Notes: generated by a model not told the origin, from the sequence alone. A DNA stretch of 64,000 nucleotides from Cellvibrio sp. PSBB006 (GCF_002162135.1 NZ_CP021382.1:2112001-2176000), one strand, 5' to 3'; numbered from the stretch's first letter, positions 1 to 8,560 are shown. A program made the numbers and translations.

Positions 1-1
1 G

Positions 2-901
2 CTGGTGGCCGCCGCCGCTATCTTGCTATTGCTGGTGTTTGGGCTTAAAGCCGCGATGGTGCCGCTGTATTTCTGGCTGCCGCGCGCCTATGCCTCCGCC
101 AGCGCGCCCATCGCCGCGTTATTTGCCATCATGACCAAGGTGGGTGTTTACACCATCATCCGGGTTTACACGCTTATCTTCGGCGACGAAGCTGGCCTGC
201 TGGCCAACCTCGCCCTGCCCTGGCTATGGCCCCTGGCACTGACCACCTTGGTGCTCGGTTTTATTGGCGCCCTGGCCGCCCAGGAACTGCGGATGCAGGT
301 GGCTTATCTGGTCATTATTTCCGTTGGCACCCTGCTCGCCGGGGTGGCGATCAACAGTGAGGTAGCGCTGGGGGCAACCCTCTTTTACCTGCTGCACTCC
401 ACCTGGATCTCCGGTGCATTATTCCTGCTGGCGGATTTGATTGTGCGGCAACGCGGCGTCACAGCGGATCAGATCATCGCCGGTCCCAGGCTGCGCCAGC
501 CTATCCTGCTGGGCAGCCTGTTCTTTGCCTGCGCCATCAGCGTGATCGGTATGCCGCCGCTCAGCGGCTTTATCGGCAAGGCTTTAATCCTGCAAGCCGC
601 GAGCGGTACTCAGGCCGTCTGGCTCTGGGCCACGGTACTAACCGCCAGTCTCGCGGTATTAACGGCCCTCAGCCGCAGCGGCAGCACCATCTTCTGGCGC
701 ACAGAAAACCGGGTGGAAGAGGCGCCCAAGGCGGATATCTGGTCGCTGCTCGCCATCTTCGGTTTGATGGGGTTCAGCTTTGCTTTGATGATCTGGGGCA
801 ATTACGCCATTGAGTACACCCGTGGCATTGCCGAGCAGGTGATGAATCCCGGTCATTATATTGATGCGGTGCTCAACCACCGTCCGCAGCAAGGAGATTG
901 A
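2..901 (+). CDS. mrpD: Na+/H+ antiporter subunit D, MrpD/MnhD (5' truncated)
   Basis: C-terminal 299 residues of a proton-conducting transporter of the NuoM/NuoN-like family; the reading frame is open at the left edge of the window, so the true start lies outside. The protein is a chain of hydrophobic helices. It shows the conserved TM lysine region (AIMTKVGVY) and a mid-membrane histidine (LLHSTWISG), both typical of Mrp D subunits. It forms the membrane core of the multi-subunit Mrp antiporter, which exports Na+ in exchange for H+. It is followed directly by mrpE, F and G in the usual order, and its stop lies 2 bases before the mrpE start. Confidence 0.9.
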   Translation: MVAAAAILLLLVFGLKAAMVPLYFWLPRAYASASAPIAALFAIMTKVGVYTIIRVYTLIFGDEAGLLANLALPWLWPLALTTLVLGFIGALAAQELRMQVAYLVIISVGTLLAGVAINSEVALGATLFYLLHSTWISGALFLLADLIVRQRGVTADQIIAGPRLRQPILLGSLFFACAISVIGMPPLSGFIGKALILQAASGTQAVWLWATVLTASLAVLTALSRSGSTIFWRTENRVEEAPKADIWSLLAIFGLMGFSFALMIWGNYAIEYTRGIAEQVMNPGHYIDAVLNHRPQQGD

Positions 902-903
902 CC

Positions 904-1446
904 ATGAGCCAATCCACCGACAAGCATTTACCCGCTGATAACGCTACGAATCAGCACCGCCGCTGGTTGCCGCACCCGGCTCTGAGCCTGTTTATGTGGG
1001 TGCTCTGGCTGTTGATGGTGAATGAGTTCAGCGCGGGCCACATCGTGCTGGGCGCGATACTCGCCTGGCTGATTCCGTTTTTGACGCATGCCTTTTGGCC
1101 GGAAGCGACCAGGCTTCATAAGCCGCTGCTTGCCACACGCTTCGTGCTGATGGTGCTGTGGGACATCGTCATCGCCAACGGCGTGTTGGCAGTGCGCATC
1201 CTCGGCCCGAGTAAAAAATTACAACCCGCTTTCATGACCCTGCCGCTGGACATCAAGGAAGATTTCACCATCACCGTTTTGGCCAGCACGATATCGCTTA
1301 CGCCGGGAACCGTTTCGGCGGACTTAAGTGTCGACCGCAGTGCCTTGCTGATTCACGTTCTGCATGTCGACGACATTGATGCGTCCATCGCAGAATTAAA
1401 ACAGCGTTATGAAAAACCGCTGAAGGAGATCTTCGAATGCTCATGA
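904..1446 (+). CDS. mrpE: Na+/H+ antiporter subunit E, MrpE/MnhE
   Basis: 180-residue small membrane subunit of the Mrp complex. The start at the ATG was chosen over an in-frame TTG two codons earlier because AAGGAG at 891-896 sits 7 bases upstream of it. About 35 hydrophilic residues precede two closely spaced membrane segments (LFMWVLWLLM onward). A soluble C-terminal half follows, with the ST-rich segment SLTPGTVSADL that is characteristic of MrpE. Its 3' end overlaps mrpF by 10 bases, which supports translational coupling in one operon. Confidence 0.9.
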   Translation: MSQSTDKHLPADNATNQHRRWLPHPALSLFMWVLWLLMVNEFSAGHIVLGAILAWLIPFLTHAFWPEATRLHKPLLATRFVLMVLWDIVIANGVLAVRILGPSKKLQPAFMTLPLDIKEDFTITVLASTISLTPGTVSADLSVDRSALLIHVLHVDDIDASIAELKQRYEKPLKEIFECS

Positions 1447-1706
1447 TCGTCATTCCTGTTGCCATGCTGATGATCAGCATGGCTATAGCACTTAACCTGT
1501 GGCGTTTGGCTATAGGTCCGTCACTACCGGATCGCATACTCGCGCTGGATACGATGTACGTAAACGCCATTGCGTTGCTGATCCTGTTCGGCATTTATCA
1601 ACAATCAGCACTCTATTTTGAAGCGGCATTATTGATTGCGGTGATGGGTTTTGTCGGCACCGTAGCCTTATCAAAATATTTATTGCGCGGCGACATCATC
1701 GAGTAA
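1437..1706 (+). CDS. mrpF: Na+/H+ antiporter subunit F, MrpF/MnhF
   Basis: 89-residue protein with three predicted membrane helices and the MrpF pattern RLAIGPSLPDRILALD between the first and second. The gene starts inside the end of mrpE and has GAAGGAG at 1421-1427 upstream. It is a small subunit needed for assembly or activity of the Mrp Na+/H+ antiporter. Confidence 0.9.
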   Translation: MLMIVIPVAMLMISMAIALNLWRLAIGPSLPDRILALDTMYVNAIALLILFGIYQQSALYFEAALLIAVMGFVGTVALSKYLLRGDIIE

Positions 1707-1719
1707 CGGAGGTAAAGCA

Positions 1720-2055
1720 ATGGAAAGTTTTTCGTGGATTGAAGTGCTTATTTCGCTCTTTCTATTGATCGGTGCCAGCTTTGCCTTGATCGGTTCTATT
1801 GGCTTGATTCGGTTGCCGGATTTTTATATGCGTCTGCACGGACCTGCTAAAGCAACCACCCTTGGGGTCGGTGGTGTACTGATCGGTTCCATGGTGTTTT
1901 TCAGTACACGCGGCGACGGCATCAGCTTGCATGAACTATTGGTGACATTATTTCTATTTATTACCGCACCGGTGAGCGCACACATCGTCGCCAAAGCAGC
2001 GCTGCACATCAAATTACCTTATCTGGAACGCACGCGCGGAAAGCCCTGGCAGTAA
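1720..2055 (+). CDS. mrpG: Na+/H+ antiporter subunit G, MrpG/MnhG
   Basis: 111-residue protein with three hydrophobic helices and the family signature RLPDFYMRLHGPAKATTLG around residues 30-50. GGAGG at 1708-1712 provides the ribosome binding site. Last gene of the mrp operon; a strong hairpin follows about 30 bases after the stop. Confidence 0.9.
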   Translation: MESFSWIEVLISLFLLIGASFALIGSIGLIRLPDFYMRLHGPAKATTLGVGGVLIGSMVFFSTRGDGISLHELLVTLFLFITAPVSAHIVAKAALHIKLPYLERTRGKPWQ

Positions 2056-2082
2056 TCTGAACTCCTCTTCGCAGTAAGCCAG

Positions 2083-2119
2083 CGACTTGACCCGACCTTG
2101 TGTCGGGTCAAGTCGTTTT
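2083..2119 (+). terminator. Rho-independent terminator of the mrp operon
   Basis: A 13-base perfect stem (CGACTTGACCCGA, 2083-2095, pairing with 2103-2115) with a 7-base loop is followed by TTTT. It lies 28 bases after the mrpG stop. Confidence 0.75.
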
Positions 2120-2230
2120 ACGGCGTCAAAATACCAGCAATTACACGGTAAATTTAAAAAACTGCGTCTATGTGTGGCAACCTACACAACTTTCCCGACA
2201 CTCCCCAGTCAAGAAATAGGTAGCAACTTT

Positions 2231-2264
2231 TTCGTTACTTTATCGTTTTCGTTACTTTATCGTT
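2231..2264 (+). repeat. Two perfect 17-bp tandem repeats upstream of the small periplasmic protein gene
   Basis: TTCGTTACTTTATCGTT occurs twice head to tail at 2231-2247 and 2248-2264. The unit core CGTTAC recurs a third time at 2262-2267. The array lies about 90 bases before the gene at 2353, in otherwise non-coding DNA. It could be an activator or repressor binding array, or simple tandem duplication. Confidence 0.6.
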
Positions 2265-2352
2265 ACTTGGTTGCTGCCATCAGAAGACCATCGGCAGAAA
2301 AAATTGCGTATGGCTTCGTTGACATTGCCCAACACATGTAAGGAGATACAAC

Positions 2353-2691
2353 ATGCAAATGAAAAAAATGATTGCAATCGCAGGTTTAACTTTGGCTATG
2401 CCACTGGCTGCCTTTGCTGATGACGATGCGATTAAAGCATTGAATCTGCAAGGTGCAAAAGCTGATCAGGTAAAAACCATTATGGATAATTACAAAGATC
2501 AGAAAGAAGACATTAAAGATCGTGCGCACGAAGAAATAAACGCACTGAAAGATCGCAAAAAAGAACAGCTGGATGCGGTATTGACCGATGCAGAGATGGA
2601 TCAGCTGGAGAAGTGGAAAGAGACCAAAGAAGACCGTTACAAAGACAAACACAAAGAGTGTAAAAAGTTGATGGATAAATACGACGATTAA
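2353..2691 (+). CDS. Small charged helical periplasmic protein
   Basis: 112 residues. A signal peptide (about 1-22, KKMIAIAGLTLAMPLAAFA) is followed by a mature part made almost entirely of Lys, Glu, Asp and Gln with heptad-like spacing, so it should be a soluble helical hairpin or coiled coil. The stretch QLDAVLTDAEMDQL loosely resembles the LTxxQ pattern of Spy/CpxP periplasmic chaperones, but the family is not certain. One Cys lies near the C-terminus. AAGGAG at 2340-2345 gives a clear ribosome binding site. It is monocistronic, with a terminator behind and tandem 17-bp repeats ahead. Confidence 0.7.
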   Translation: MQMKKMIAIAGLTLAMPLAAFADDDAIKALNLQGAKADQVKTIMDNYKDQKEDIKDRAHEEINALKDRKKEQLDAVLTDAEMDQLEKWKETKEDRYKDKHKECKKLMDKYDD

Positions 2692-2716
2692 TCGTATTGC
2701 TTCTGCATTGCCGCAC

Positions 2717-2755
2717 AACCGGGCCGAGATTTTCTCGACCCGGTTTATTTTTTTG
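2717..2755 (+). terminator. Rho-independent terminator
   Basis: A 13-base stem with one mismatch (AACCGGGCCGAGA against TCTCGACCCGGTT) is followed by a T-rich tract ending at 2754. It lies 25 bases behind the small periplasmic protein gene. Confidence 0.85.
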
Positions 2756-2835
2756 GACCACTCAACGATGACACTTATTGTTCAGGCGAATGAGGCTGAT
2801 GTTGATTTGATCTGATTTTTTGCAGGAGATGGTGT

Positions 2836-3036
2836 ATGAGTAAGCGATCCGAGAGTGAAGCGCCGGTAAGGCCGCCGGTGGATAAGAAGCGCCGACCGAC
2901 TGATACGGAGCATCGGGATATGGTGTTGACGCATCATGAGGCTGAGGCGGGGAGTCCGGCGGATGTGGCGGCGTGTGGGGAGGAAGATCCCGGGGTGGGG
3001 TTGGAGCAGTTGGTAACGCGGGAAGATGATGAGTAG
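2836..3036 (+). CDS. Small hydrophilic protein of unknown function
   Basis: 66 residues, rich in Glu, Asp, Arg and Pro, with no signal peptide or membrane segment; probably disordered. An AGGAG at 2824-2828 is well placed for the ATG, which is the main support that it is real. Third positions are strongly G/T biased, unlike the neighbouring genes, so the codon use is odd. No family recognised. Confidence 0.5.
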   Translation: MSKRSESEAPVRPPVDKKRRPTDTEHRDMVLTHHEAEAGSPADVAACGEEDPGVGLEQLVTREDDE

Positions 3037-3064
3037 GCGTTTAACCTCGGGTGGTTCTTAATCC

Positions 3065-3168
3065 GTTTGTTATCAGGACAAGGTTTCGAAAACGCATGCA
3101 TACCTCCCTGTAGCTCCCTCAAGTCGTCCTTGACTTGAGGGTTTCGAAACCTTGTCCTGATAACAAAC
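3065..3168. repeat. Long inverted repeat (27-bp perfect arms), dispersed-repeat copy A
   Basis: Outer arms 3065-3091 and 3142-3168 are exact reverse complements over 27 bases. An inner perfect 10-bp stem (CCCTCAAGTC, 3116-3125, with 3132-3141) is nested inside. The flanks TCCGTTTG and TTTCGAAAACGCATG, and the inner CTTGAGGGTTTCGAA, recur in a second element at 17860-18093. This makes it a family of intergenic hairpin elements rather than a simple terminator. No T-run follows. Confidence 0.75.
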
Positions 3169-3297
3169 TTGCATTGCGCCAAAACATCAAATCAGATCGC
3201 ACCAAATTAGACCAATAAGCAACTTTGAGCGGAAATATAGCACTGTTTTTGTGCCAATTATTTGCACCATTTAAATTCAGTATGACTTTATATGAAT

Positions 3298-3326
3298 ATT
3301 TTGTGCATTAAATTAATGCACAAAAT
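3298..3326. promoter_or_regulatory. 29-bp perfect palindrome, candidate operator upstream of the FNT channel
   Basis: Arms of 14 bases (ATTTTGTGCATTAA and its exact complement) surround a single A, in AT-rich non-coding DNA 165 bases before the transporter start. Its length, symmetry and AT-rich centre suit a dimeric regulator site. The regulator is not identifiable from the sequence. It does not match the FNR (TTGAT-N4-ATCAA) or NtrC consensus. Confidence 0.5.
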
Positions 3327-3491
3327 GAATACCCTCTCTGTGGTTTTGCCACCTCAAAATAAAAAATCCAGCCTAAACAAAGAGATACATCACATCCTCA
3401 AGAATCGGGCATAGATATTGCGATAAGCCAGTCAGGCAGAAATTGCTTTCCGTAATGCTTATCGATAAATCCGTTCTTGAGAGAGTGCCCT

Positions 3492-4301
3492 ATGTCTTAT
3501 CTTGTCCCCTCAGAATTTGTTACCAAAATGGTAGATGCTGGCGAGTCCAAAATTTATATGGCCACGCGCGATGCGTTGATCCGAGCCTATATGGCGGGCG
3601 CTATCCTGGCGATTGCGGCGGTGTTTGCCGTTACGGTTTCCGTTCAAACCGGTTCGCCGTTGTTGGGTGCGGTGTTGTTTCCGGTCGGGTTTTGTATTTT
3701 GTATTTGATGGGTTTTGATTTGTTGACGGGGGTATTTGTGTTAACGCCGCTGGCGAAGTTTGATAACCGTCCCGGTGTTACCTGGGGTGCGATTCTCAAG
3801 CATTGGGGGGTGGTGTTTACCGGTAATTTCCTGGGTGCCCTGACGGTCGCGTTTTTAATGGCGATTGTGTTTACCTATGGTTTTACCACTGAGCCCAGTC
3901 AAGTAGGTAAGGTTATCGGTGATATCGGTGAAGGTCGCACACTGGGTTATAAGGAGTATGGTGCGGGTGGGATGCTGACCATTTTTATTCGCGGTGTGTT
4001 GTGTAACTGGATGGTGTCGCTCGGTGTGGTAGGTGCGATGGTGTCGACGAGTGTGAGCGGTAAGGTGATTGCGATGTGGATGCCGATCATGTTGTTCTTC
4101 GCCATGGGCTTTGAGCACTCGGTGGTGAATATGTTTTTGTTTCCTTCCGGTTTGATCATGGGCGGTAATTTTTCGATTATGGATTACCTGATCTGGAATG
4201 AAATTCCCGTGGTCATCGGCAACCTGGTCGGCGGTTTGTCGCTTACCGGCTTAACCCTGTACAGCACCCACGTCAGAACCGCGCCCAAACGCAGTTTTTA
4301 A
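3492..4301 (+). CDS. Formate/nitrite transporter family channel (FocA/NirC type)
   Basis: 269 residues with six predicted membrane helices, matching the length of NirC/FocA pentameric anion channels. The family features are visible: an N-terminal amphipathic helix, the TM3-region segment GFDLLTGVF, NFLGAL in the next helix, and the pore histidine in GFEHSVVNMFLFPSG. The ATG was chosen because it begins the conserved N-terminus; an in-frame TTG lies 15 bases earlier. It should pass nitrite, formate or a similar small anion. The next gene is a fused PP2C/kinase. In Pseudomonas aeruginosa a Ser/Thr kinase gene (PA1782) lies in the nitrate assimilation operon, so nitrite is the likelier substrate by context. 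Confidence 0.85.
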   Translation: MSYLVPSEFVTKMVDAGESKIYMATRDALIRAYMAGAILAIAAVFAVTVSVQTGSPLLGAVLFPVGFCILYLMGFDLLTGVFVLTPLAKFDNRPGVTWGAILKHWGVVFTGNFLGALTVAFLMAIVFTYGFTTEPSQVGKVIGDIGEGRTLGYKEYGAGGMLTIFIRGVLCNWMVSLGVVGAMVSTSVSGKVIAMWMPIMLFFAMGFEHSVVNMFLFPSGLIMGGNFSIMDYLIWNEIPVVIGNLVGGLSLTGLTLYSTHVRTAPKRSF

Positions 4302-4319
4302 TAAATACGCTGAATGTAG

Positions 4320-4350
4320 GTCGGATTAGCCGCAAAGCGGCTAATCTGAC
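4320..4350. repeat. Short inverted repeat between FNT channel and PP2C-kinase
   Basis: A 14-base stem with one mismatch (GTCGGATTAGCCGC against GCGGCTAATCTGAC) around AAA. It has no T-run, so termination would be weak. The motif GTAGGTCGGATTAGC is of the kind that recurs in intergenic regions of many gammaproteobacteria. Confidence 0.55.
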
Positions 4351-4390
4351 AATCTCCCCCAAACTAAATAATAACCATCCACCTCAATCC

Positions 4391-6121
4391 ATGCCCCCAT
4401 CAACCCAACTTCTATTAACCATCGGCCAAGCCACCGACAAAGGCCGCAAGGAAATCAACCAGGATTTCCACGGCGCCTTTATGCCCGATGAGCCCGCACG
4501 CACCACCAAAGGTATTGCCATCGCACTGGCCGATGGCATCAGCACCAGCAGCGTTAGCCACATTGCCAGTGAAACATCGGTAAGCGGTTTTCTGGCCGAT
4601 TATTTTTGTACACCGGAAACCTGGTCTGTTAAAAAGTCTGCAATGCGTGTGCTGATGGCCACCAATTCCTGGCTGCATGCACAAACACGTCAAAGCCCCT
4701 ACCGCTATGAGCAGGATCGCGGTTACGTGTGCACCTTCAGTGCAATGATTGTTAAATCCACCACGGCGCATATTTTTCACATCGGTGATGCGCGTGTTTA
4801 TCGTGTGCATGAAAACGCGCTTGAACAACTAACCAACGACCACCGTTTGCGTATCTCTGAAGACACCAGTTATCTCAGTCGCGCGCTGGGTGTTAATCCG
4901 CAGATCGAAATTGATTATCAAACGCTGAGCCTTGAGCAAGGCGACCTGTTTGTTTTGGCTACTGACGGTGTGTATGAACATGTAAGTGCTAACGACATTA
5001 TCGACGCGGTGAAACATCATCCGGATGATGTTAATCAGGCCGCACAAACCATTTTGAATCGCGCCTATGAAAACGGCAGCGCCGACAATCTCACACTGCA
5101 ACTCGTGCGTGTTGATCAACTGCCGGTGAAGGACGCCGATGAGCTCTACCACCCATTAACCGAACTGCCATTTGCGCCGCTCCTGGATGCGCGAATGTTG
5201 TTCGACGGTTTTAAAATTCAGCGCGAAATCCACGCCAGTCACCGCAGTCATGTTTATCTTGCGCTCGACACGGAGACTGAAACACCGGTTATTCTCAAAA
5301 CACCTTCTGTGGATCAACAGCAGGATAAACAGCACCTGGAACGATTGTTAACCGAAGAATGGATCGCCAAACGGGTCAATAACGCTCATGTACTCAAAGC
5401 ATACACCCCCATCCGGAAGCGCAACTATTTATACACCGTGATGGAATATGTGGATGGCCAAACACTGACCCAATGGATGATTGATCACCCGAAGCCGGAT
5501 CTTGAAAGTGTGCGCGTTATTGTCGAACAAATTGCGAAGGGTTTACGGGCGATTCACCGGCTTGAAATGGTGCATCAGGATGTGCGGCCGGACAACATCA
5601 TGATCGACAACACCGGCACGGTAAAAATTATTGATTTTGGTGCAACCCGCGTTGCCGGCATCGTAGAAAATACGAGCGAGCAATACAGCATTCTCGGCAC
5701 CGCACAATACGCCGCACCGGAATATTTTTTGGGTGAGATTGGCAGCGCCCGCGCCGATATTTTTTCCCTCGGCGTGATCACCTACCAGATGCTTACCGGC
5801 CAATTACCCTACGGTACACAAATCGCTAAAACCCGAACCAAAGCCGCGCAACATAAATTGCATTACGCGACCATTACCAAAGACGACCGCCAGATTCCTG
5901 CCTGGGTTGATGACGCTATCAAAAAAGCTGTCCACCCCAACCCCTACAAACGCTACCACGAAGCTGCCGAGTTTATTTATGACCTGCGCCATCCCAACAA
6001 GGCATTTCTCAATAAAACCCGCCCGCCCCTCATTGACCAAAACCCAGTGCTGTTTTGGCAGGCGGTGTCCTTAATACTGGGAATCATCGTATTGATTTTA
6101 TTGGGTATAGGCCACGCCTGA
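4391..6121 (+). CDS. Fused PP2C phosphatase / Ser-Thr protein kinase, membrane-anchored
   Basis: 576 residues. Residues 1-240 are a PP2C-type phosphatase with the metal-binding motifs NQDF (23-26), ADGIS (47-51), HIGDARVYR, ATDGVYEH and SADNLTL. Residues about 270-535 are a Hanks-type kinase with catalytic loop HQDVRPDN near 395, IDFG near 415 and AAPEYF in the activation segment. The canonical HRD is HQD here. One hydrophobic helix at about 553-573 anchors the C-terminus, leaving both enzymes in the cytoplasm. The same architecture is found in the PA1782-type kinase of nitrate-assimilation operons, and here it follows a nitrite/formate channel. The start lacks a clear Shine-Dalgarno sequence. 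It probably adjusts phosphorylation of nitrogen-related or membrane targets; the targets are unknown. Confidence 0.85.
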   Translation: MPPSTQLLLTIGQATDKGRKEINQDFHGAFMPDEPARTTKGIAIALADGISTSSVSHIASETSVSGFLADYFCTPETWSVKKSAMRVLMATNSWLHAQTRQSPYRYEQDRGYVCTFSAMIVKSTTAHIFHIGDARVYRVHENALEQLTNDHRLRISEDTSYLSRALGVNPQIEIDYQTLSLEQGDLFVLATDGVYEHVSANDIIDAVKHHPDDVNQAAQTILNRAYENGSADNLTLQLVRVDQLPVKDADELYHPLTELPFAPLLDARMLFDGFKIQREIHASHRSHVYLALDTETETPVILKTPSVDQQQDKQHLERLLTEEWIAKRVNNAHVLKAYTPIRKRNYLYTVMEYVDGQTLTQWMIDHPKPDLESVRVIVEQIAKGLRAIHRLEMVHQDVRPDNIMIDNTGTVKIIDFGATRVAGIVENTSEQYSILGTAQYAAPEYFLGEIGSARADIFSLGVITYQMLTGQLPYGTQIAKTRTKAAQHKLHYATITKDDRQIPAWVDDAIKKAVHPNPYKRYHEAAEFIYDLRHPNKAFLNKTRPPLIDQNPVLFWQAVSLILGIIVLILLGIGHA

Positions 6122-6327
6122 CCGCCGCGCGCCGCTGTAGTGTGACGATTCACTCATAAAATGTCTCGAACTGACACTTTATGCTTCAATATGATCGATT
6201 GGCCAATCAAGCAAATCTAAAAACCAATCCCCATTCAGCAACTTTTCGATATTCACCATTTAGGCTGTTCAGCCTTATCAATTACGTCAGATAAAAACCA
6301 GTAACGAAAGCTGGCGGTTACAACAAT

Positions 6328-7212
6328 TCAAAATTTAAATGCTTCAACAAAAGCGACAAATGCAGGTGAAGTCTGGCGACGATTGGGATAGTAAAGATGG
6401 TAGCCCTGAAAGTAAGGGCTCCAATCTGTTAACAGGGATACTAATCTCCCATCAGCCAAATAAGGTGCGGCTAATTCTTCAGGTACATAAGCTAACCCTA
6501 TCCCATCGGTTGCCGCATTCAAAACATGCATGATGCTGTTGAACACTAGCTGCCCGTCCAATTTAATGCTGAATACTCGACCGTCTTTCTCAAACTCCCA
6601 CGCGTAAATTGAGCCATCGGAGCGGTGCCGAATGTTGATACAGCGATGCTCCGCCAACTGGTGTGGCGTTTCCGGTTGGGAATGCTGCGCGAGATACGCC
6701 GGTGAACCCACCACAATCAACCGCCAGTCGGGACCAATACGCACTGCAATCATGTCTTTACTGATAGCTTCACCTAAACGGATGCCTGCATCAAAACGCG
6801 CTTCGACCACATTGGTAAATCCGTAATCCACATACAGCTCAAGGGTAATATCCGGATATTCCTGCAAAAACTTGCTGAGCTTGGGACGTAGGCAGAGTTC
6901 AATTTGATCGTCGGTACAGGTAATACGGATGGTGCCTTTGGGTTTATCGCGCAGCTCACCCAAGGCATCAACCTCTTCCTGAATCTGCTCGAACAACGGG
7001 GCAATGGCTTGCATGAGCCGCTCACCCGCTTCGGTGGGAGATACATTGCGCGTTGTTCGCGCCAGCAGGCGGATACCCAGCCGCTCTTCCAATCCACGAA
7101 TCGTATGGCTTAACGCGGAGGGCGTTACCCGCAACTTGGCCGCCGCTTTAGTAAAGCTCTGCTCTCGCGCTACCGCCAAAAAAGCTTGCAAGTCATCCAC
7201 TTTACCTTCCAT
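6328..7212 (-). CDS. LysR family transcriptional regulator
   Basis: 294 residues. The N-terminal winged helix-turn-helix (1-65) has the LysR pattern FTKAAAKLRVTPSALSHTIR, and a type-2 periplasmic-binding-like effector domain covers about 90-290. It is transcribed away from the MFS exporter at 7358, the usual arrangement for a LysR regulator of its divergent neighbour. Dyads lie in the shared intergenic region. The sequence resembles the broad AaeR/DsdC-like clade often paired with efflux pumps and oxidoreductases; no specific effector can be named. Confidence 0.9.
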   Translation of the reverse strand: MEGKVDDLQAFLAVAREQSFTKAAAKLRVTPSALSHTIRGLEERLGIRLLARTTRNVSPTEAGERLMQAIAPLFEQIQEEVDALGELRDKPKGTIRITCTDDQIELCLRPKLSKFLQEYPDITLELYVDYGFTNVVEARFDAGIRLGEAISKDMIAVRIGPDWRLIVVGSPAYLAQHSQPETPHQLAEHRCINIRHRSDGSIYAWEFEKDGRVFSIKLDGQLVFNSIMHVLNAATDGIGLAYVPEELAAPYLADGRLVSLLTDWSPYFQGYHLYYPNRRQTSPAFVAFVEAFKF

Positions 7213-7238
7213 CTCCAGCTCCTCACTCCAGTTCTCAT

Positions 7239-7257
7239 TTGTGAATAATTTTCACAA
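7239..7257. promoter_or_regulatory. Candidate LysR operator in the divergent intergenic region
   Basis: TTGTGAA-N5-TTCACAA is a 7-bp dyad with an AT-rich centre lying 27 bases upstream of the lysR start. A second short dyad, TCTGA-AA-TCAGA, is at 7341-7352, just before the MFS start. Both positions fit a LysR regulator controlling itself and the divergent operon. Confidence 0.45.
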
Positions 7258-7357
7258 GCACATCAATATTATGTCGGCTAATCAAGTTATCAAGAATCCT
7301 GCACTATGGAAACCTGTAAGCAGTCGCATGAATACCTATATCTGAAATCAGAAATTT

Positions 7358-8560
7358 ATGAACTCAATACAAACCGCCGTTGAAGATATGCCAACCAATA
7401 TTGGCGTTCAATCCGCGCACTGGAGTGGTGTATTTGCCATGGGCTTCTGCGTGTTTGCGCTGATTGCCTCAGAGTTTTTGCCAGTCAGCCTACTCACTCC
7501 GCTAGCCGCCGATTTACAGGTGAGCGAGGGATTGATCGGGCAAGGTATTGCCATCTCGGGTGCTTTTGCCGTAGCCACAAGCCTGTTGATCTCTCGCCTG
7601 GCTGGAAATATGGATCGCAAAACCCTGTTGCTCGGACTGACTGCACTCATGGGTGTGTCGGGAGTACTGATAGCGCTCGCGCCAAATTATGCAATTTACA
7701 TGGTGGGGCGCGCACTGATCGGAGTAGTCGTGGGAGGCTTTTGGTCGATGTCCGCTGCGACCGCGATGCGCCTCGTGGCTAATGCAGATGTGCCGCGCGC
7801 TTTGGCAATCTTTAATGGTGGCAATGCATTGGCAACAGTGATCGCAGCACCATTAGGCGCCTGGCTGGGTGCGATGATCGGCTGGCGCGGTGCGTTTTTC
7901 TGCCTCGTACCCATAGCACTCATCGCCTTTATCTGGCAGTGGATTAGTCTACCCTCCATGCCGATTGCATCAAAAACCGAAATCTCACGCGGTCTATTCA
8001 GCTTGCTTCGTCAGCGGCTAGTGGCATTAGGCATGTTGGGTGTAGGTGTGTTTTTTATGGGCCAGTTTGCACTCTTTACTTATCTGCGCCCCTTCCTTGA
8101 AACCATCACTCGCTTGGACGTAGCCCAGGTAACGCTGGTGCTATTAGTGATCGGCTTGGCTGGATTTATCGGCACACTCATCATTGGCCGGGTAATCAAG
8201 CGGGGCCTCTACCAAACTCTAATCACAATCCCCCTGTTGATGGCAGTAATCGCCTTCACACTGATTGGTTTTGGCCACTGGCCGGTAGTGGTTATCGGAT
8301 TATTGGGTTGCTGGGGGCTAGTCAGCACCGCTGCGCCCGTAGGCTGGTGGGCATGGCTGGCGCGCACCTTACCCGAGGATGCTGAAGCCGGTGGCGGATT
8401 GATAGTGGCGACCATCCAGTTATCCATCGCCCTCGGTTCTACTCTGGGTGGCCTACTGTTCGATTGGAACGGATACCAAACCACGTTTGTTGCCAGTGCC
8501 AGCTTATTACTAGTCGCTGCCGCATTGGTATTTGTCACGGCACACACAAAGCCTCACTAA
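7358..8560 (+). CDS. MFS transporter, DHA1 family (NepI/YdhP-like efflux)
   Basis: 400 residues with 12 predicted membrane helices. Residues 1-25 are hydrophilic, and the first helix carries the DHA1-type pattern FALIASEFLPVSLLTPLA. The loop 2-3 motif (SRLAGNMDRKTLLL) and the GRALIGVVVGGFWSMSAA segment are characteristic of the AraJ/NepI/PbuE purine and sugar efflux branch. An alternative start lies ten codons downstream. It is divergent from the LysR regulator and heads a run with the cyclophilin-like and hydrolase genes. Likely exports a small metabolite or toxic compound. Confidence 0.85.
   Translation: MNSIQTAVEDMPTNIGVQSAHWSGVFAMGFCVFALIASEFLPVSLLTPLAADLQVSEGLIGQGIAISGAFAVATSLLISRLAGNMDRKTLLLGLTALMGVSGVLIALAPNYAIYMVGRALIGVVVGGFWSMSAATAMRLVANADVPRALAIFNGGNALATVIAAPLGAWLGAMIGWRGAFFCLVPIALIAFIWQWISLPSMPIASKTEISRGLFSLLRQRLVALGMLGVGVFFMGQFALFTYLRPFLETITRLDVAQVTLVLLVIGLAGFIGTLIIGRVIKRGLYQTLITIPLLMAVIAFTLIGFGHWPVVVIGLLGCWGLVSTAAPVGWWAWLARTLPEDAEAGGGLIVATIQLSIALGSTLGGLLFDWNGYQTTFVASASLLLVAAALVFVTAHTKPH

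Noticed and set aside
2087..2341. 84-codon open frame after the mrp operon
   Set aside because: It begins inside the mrp terminator, runs through the 17-bp tandem repeats and has no ribosome binding site.
3065..3168. Copy A of the hairpin element as an integron attC site
   Set aside because: Its ends read GTT...AAC, whereas attC reads AAC...GTT, and there is no cassette gene beside it.
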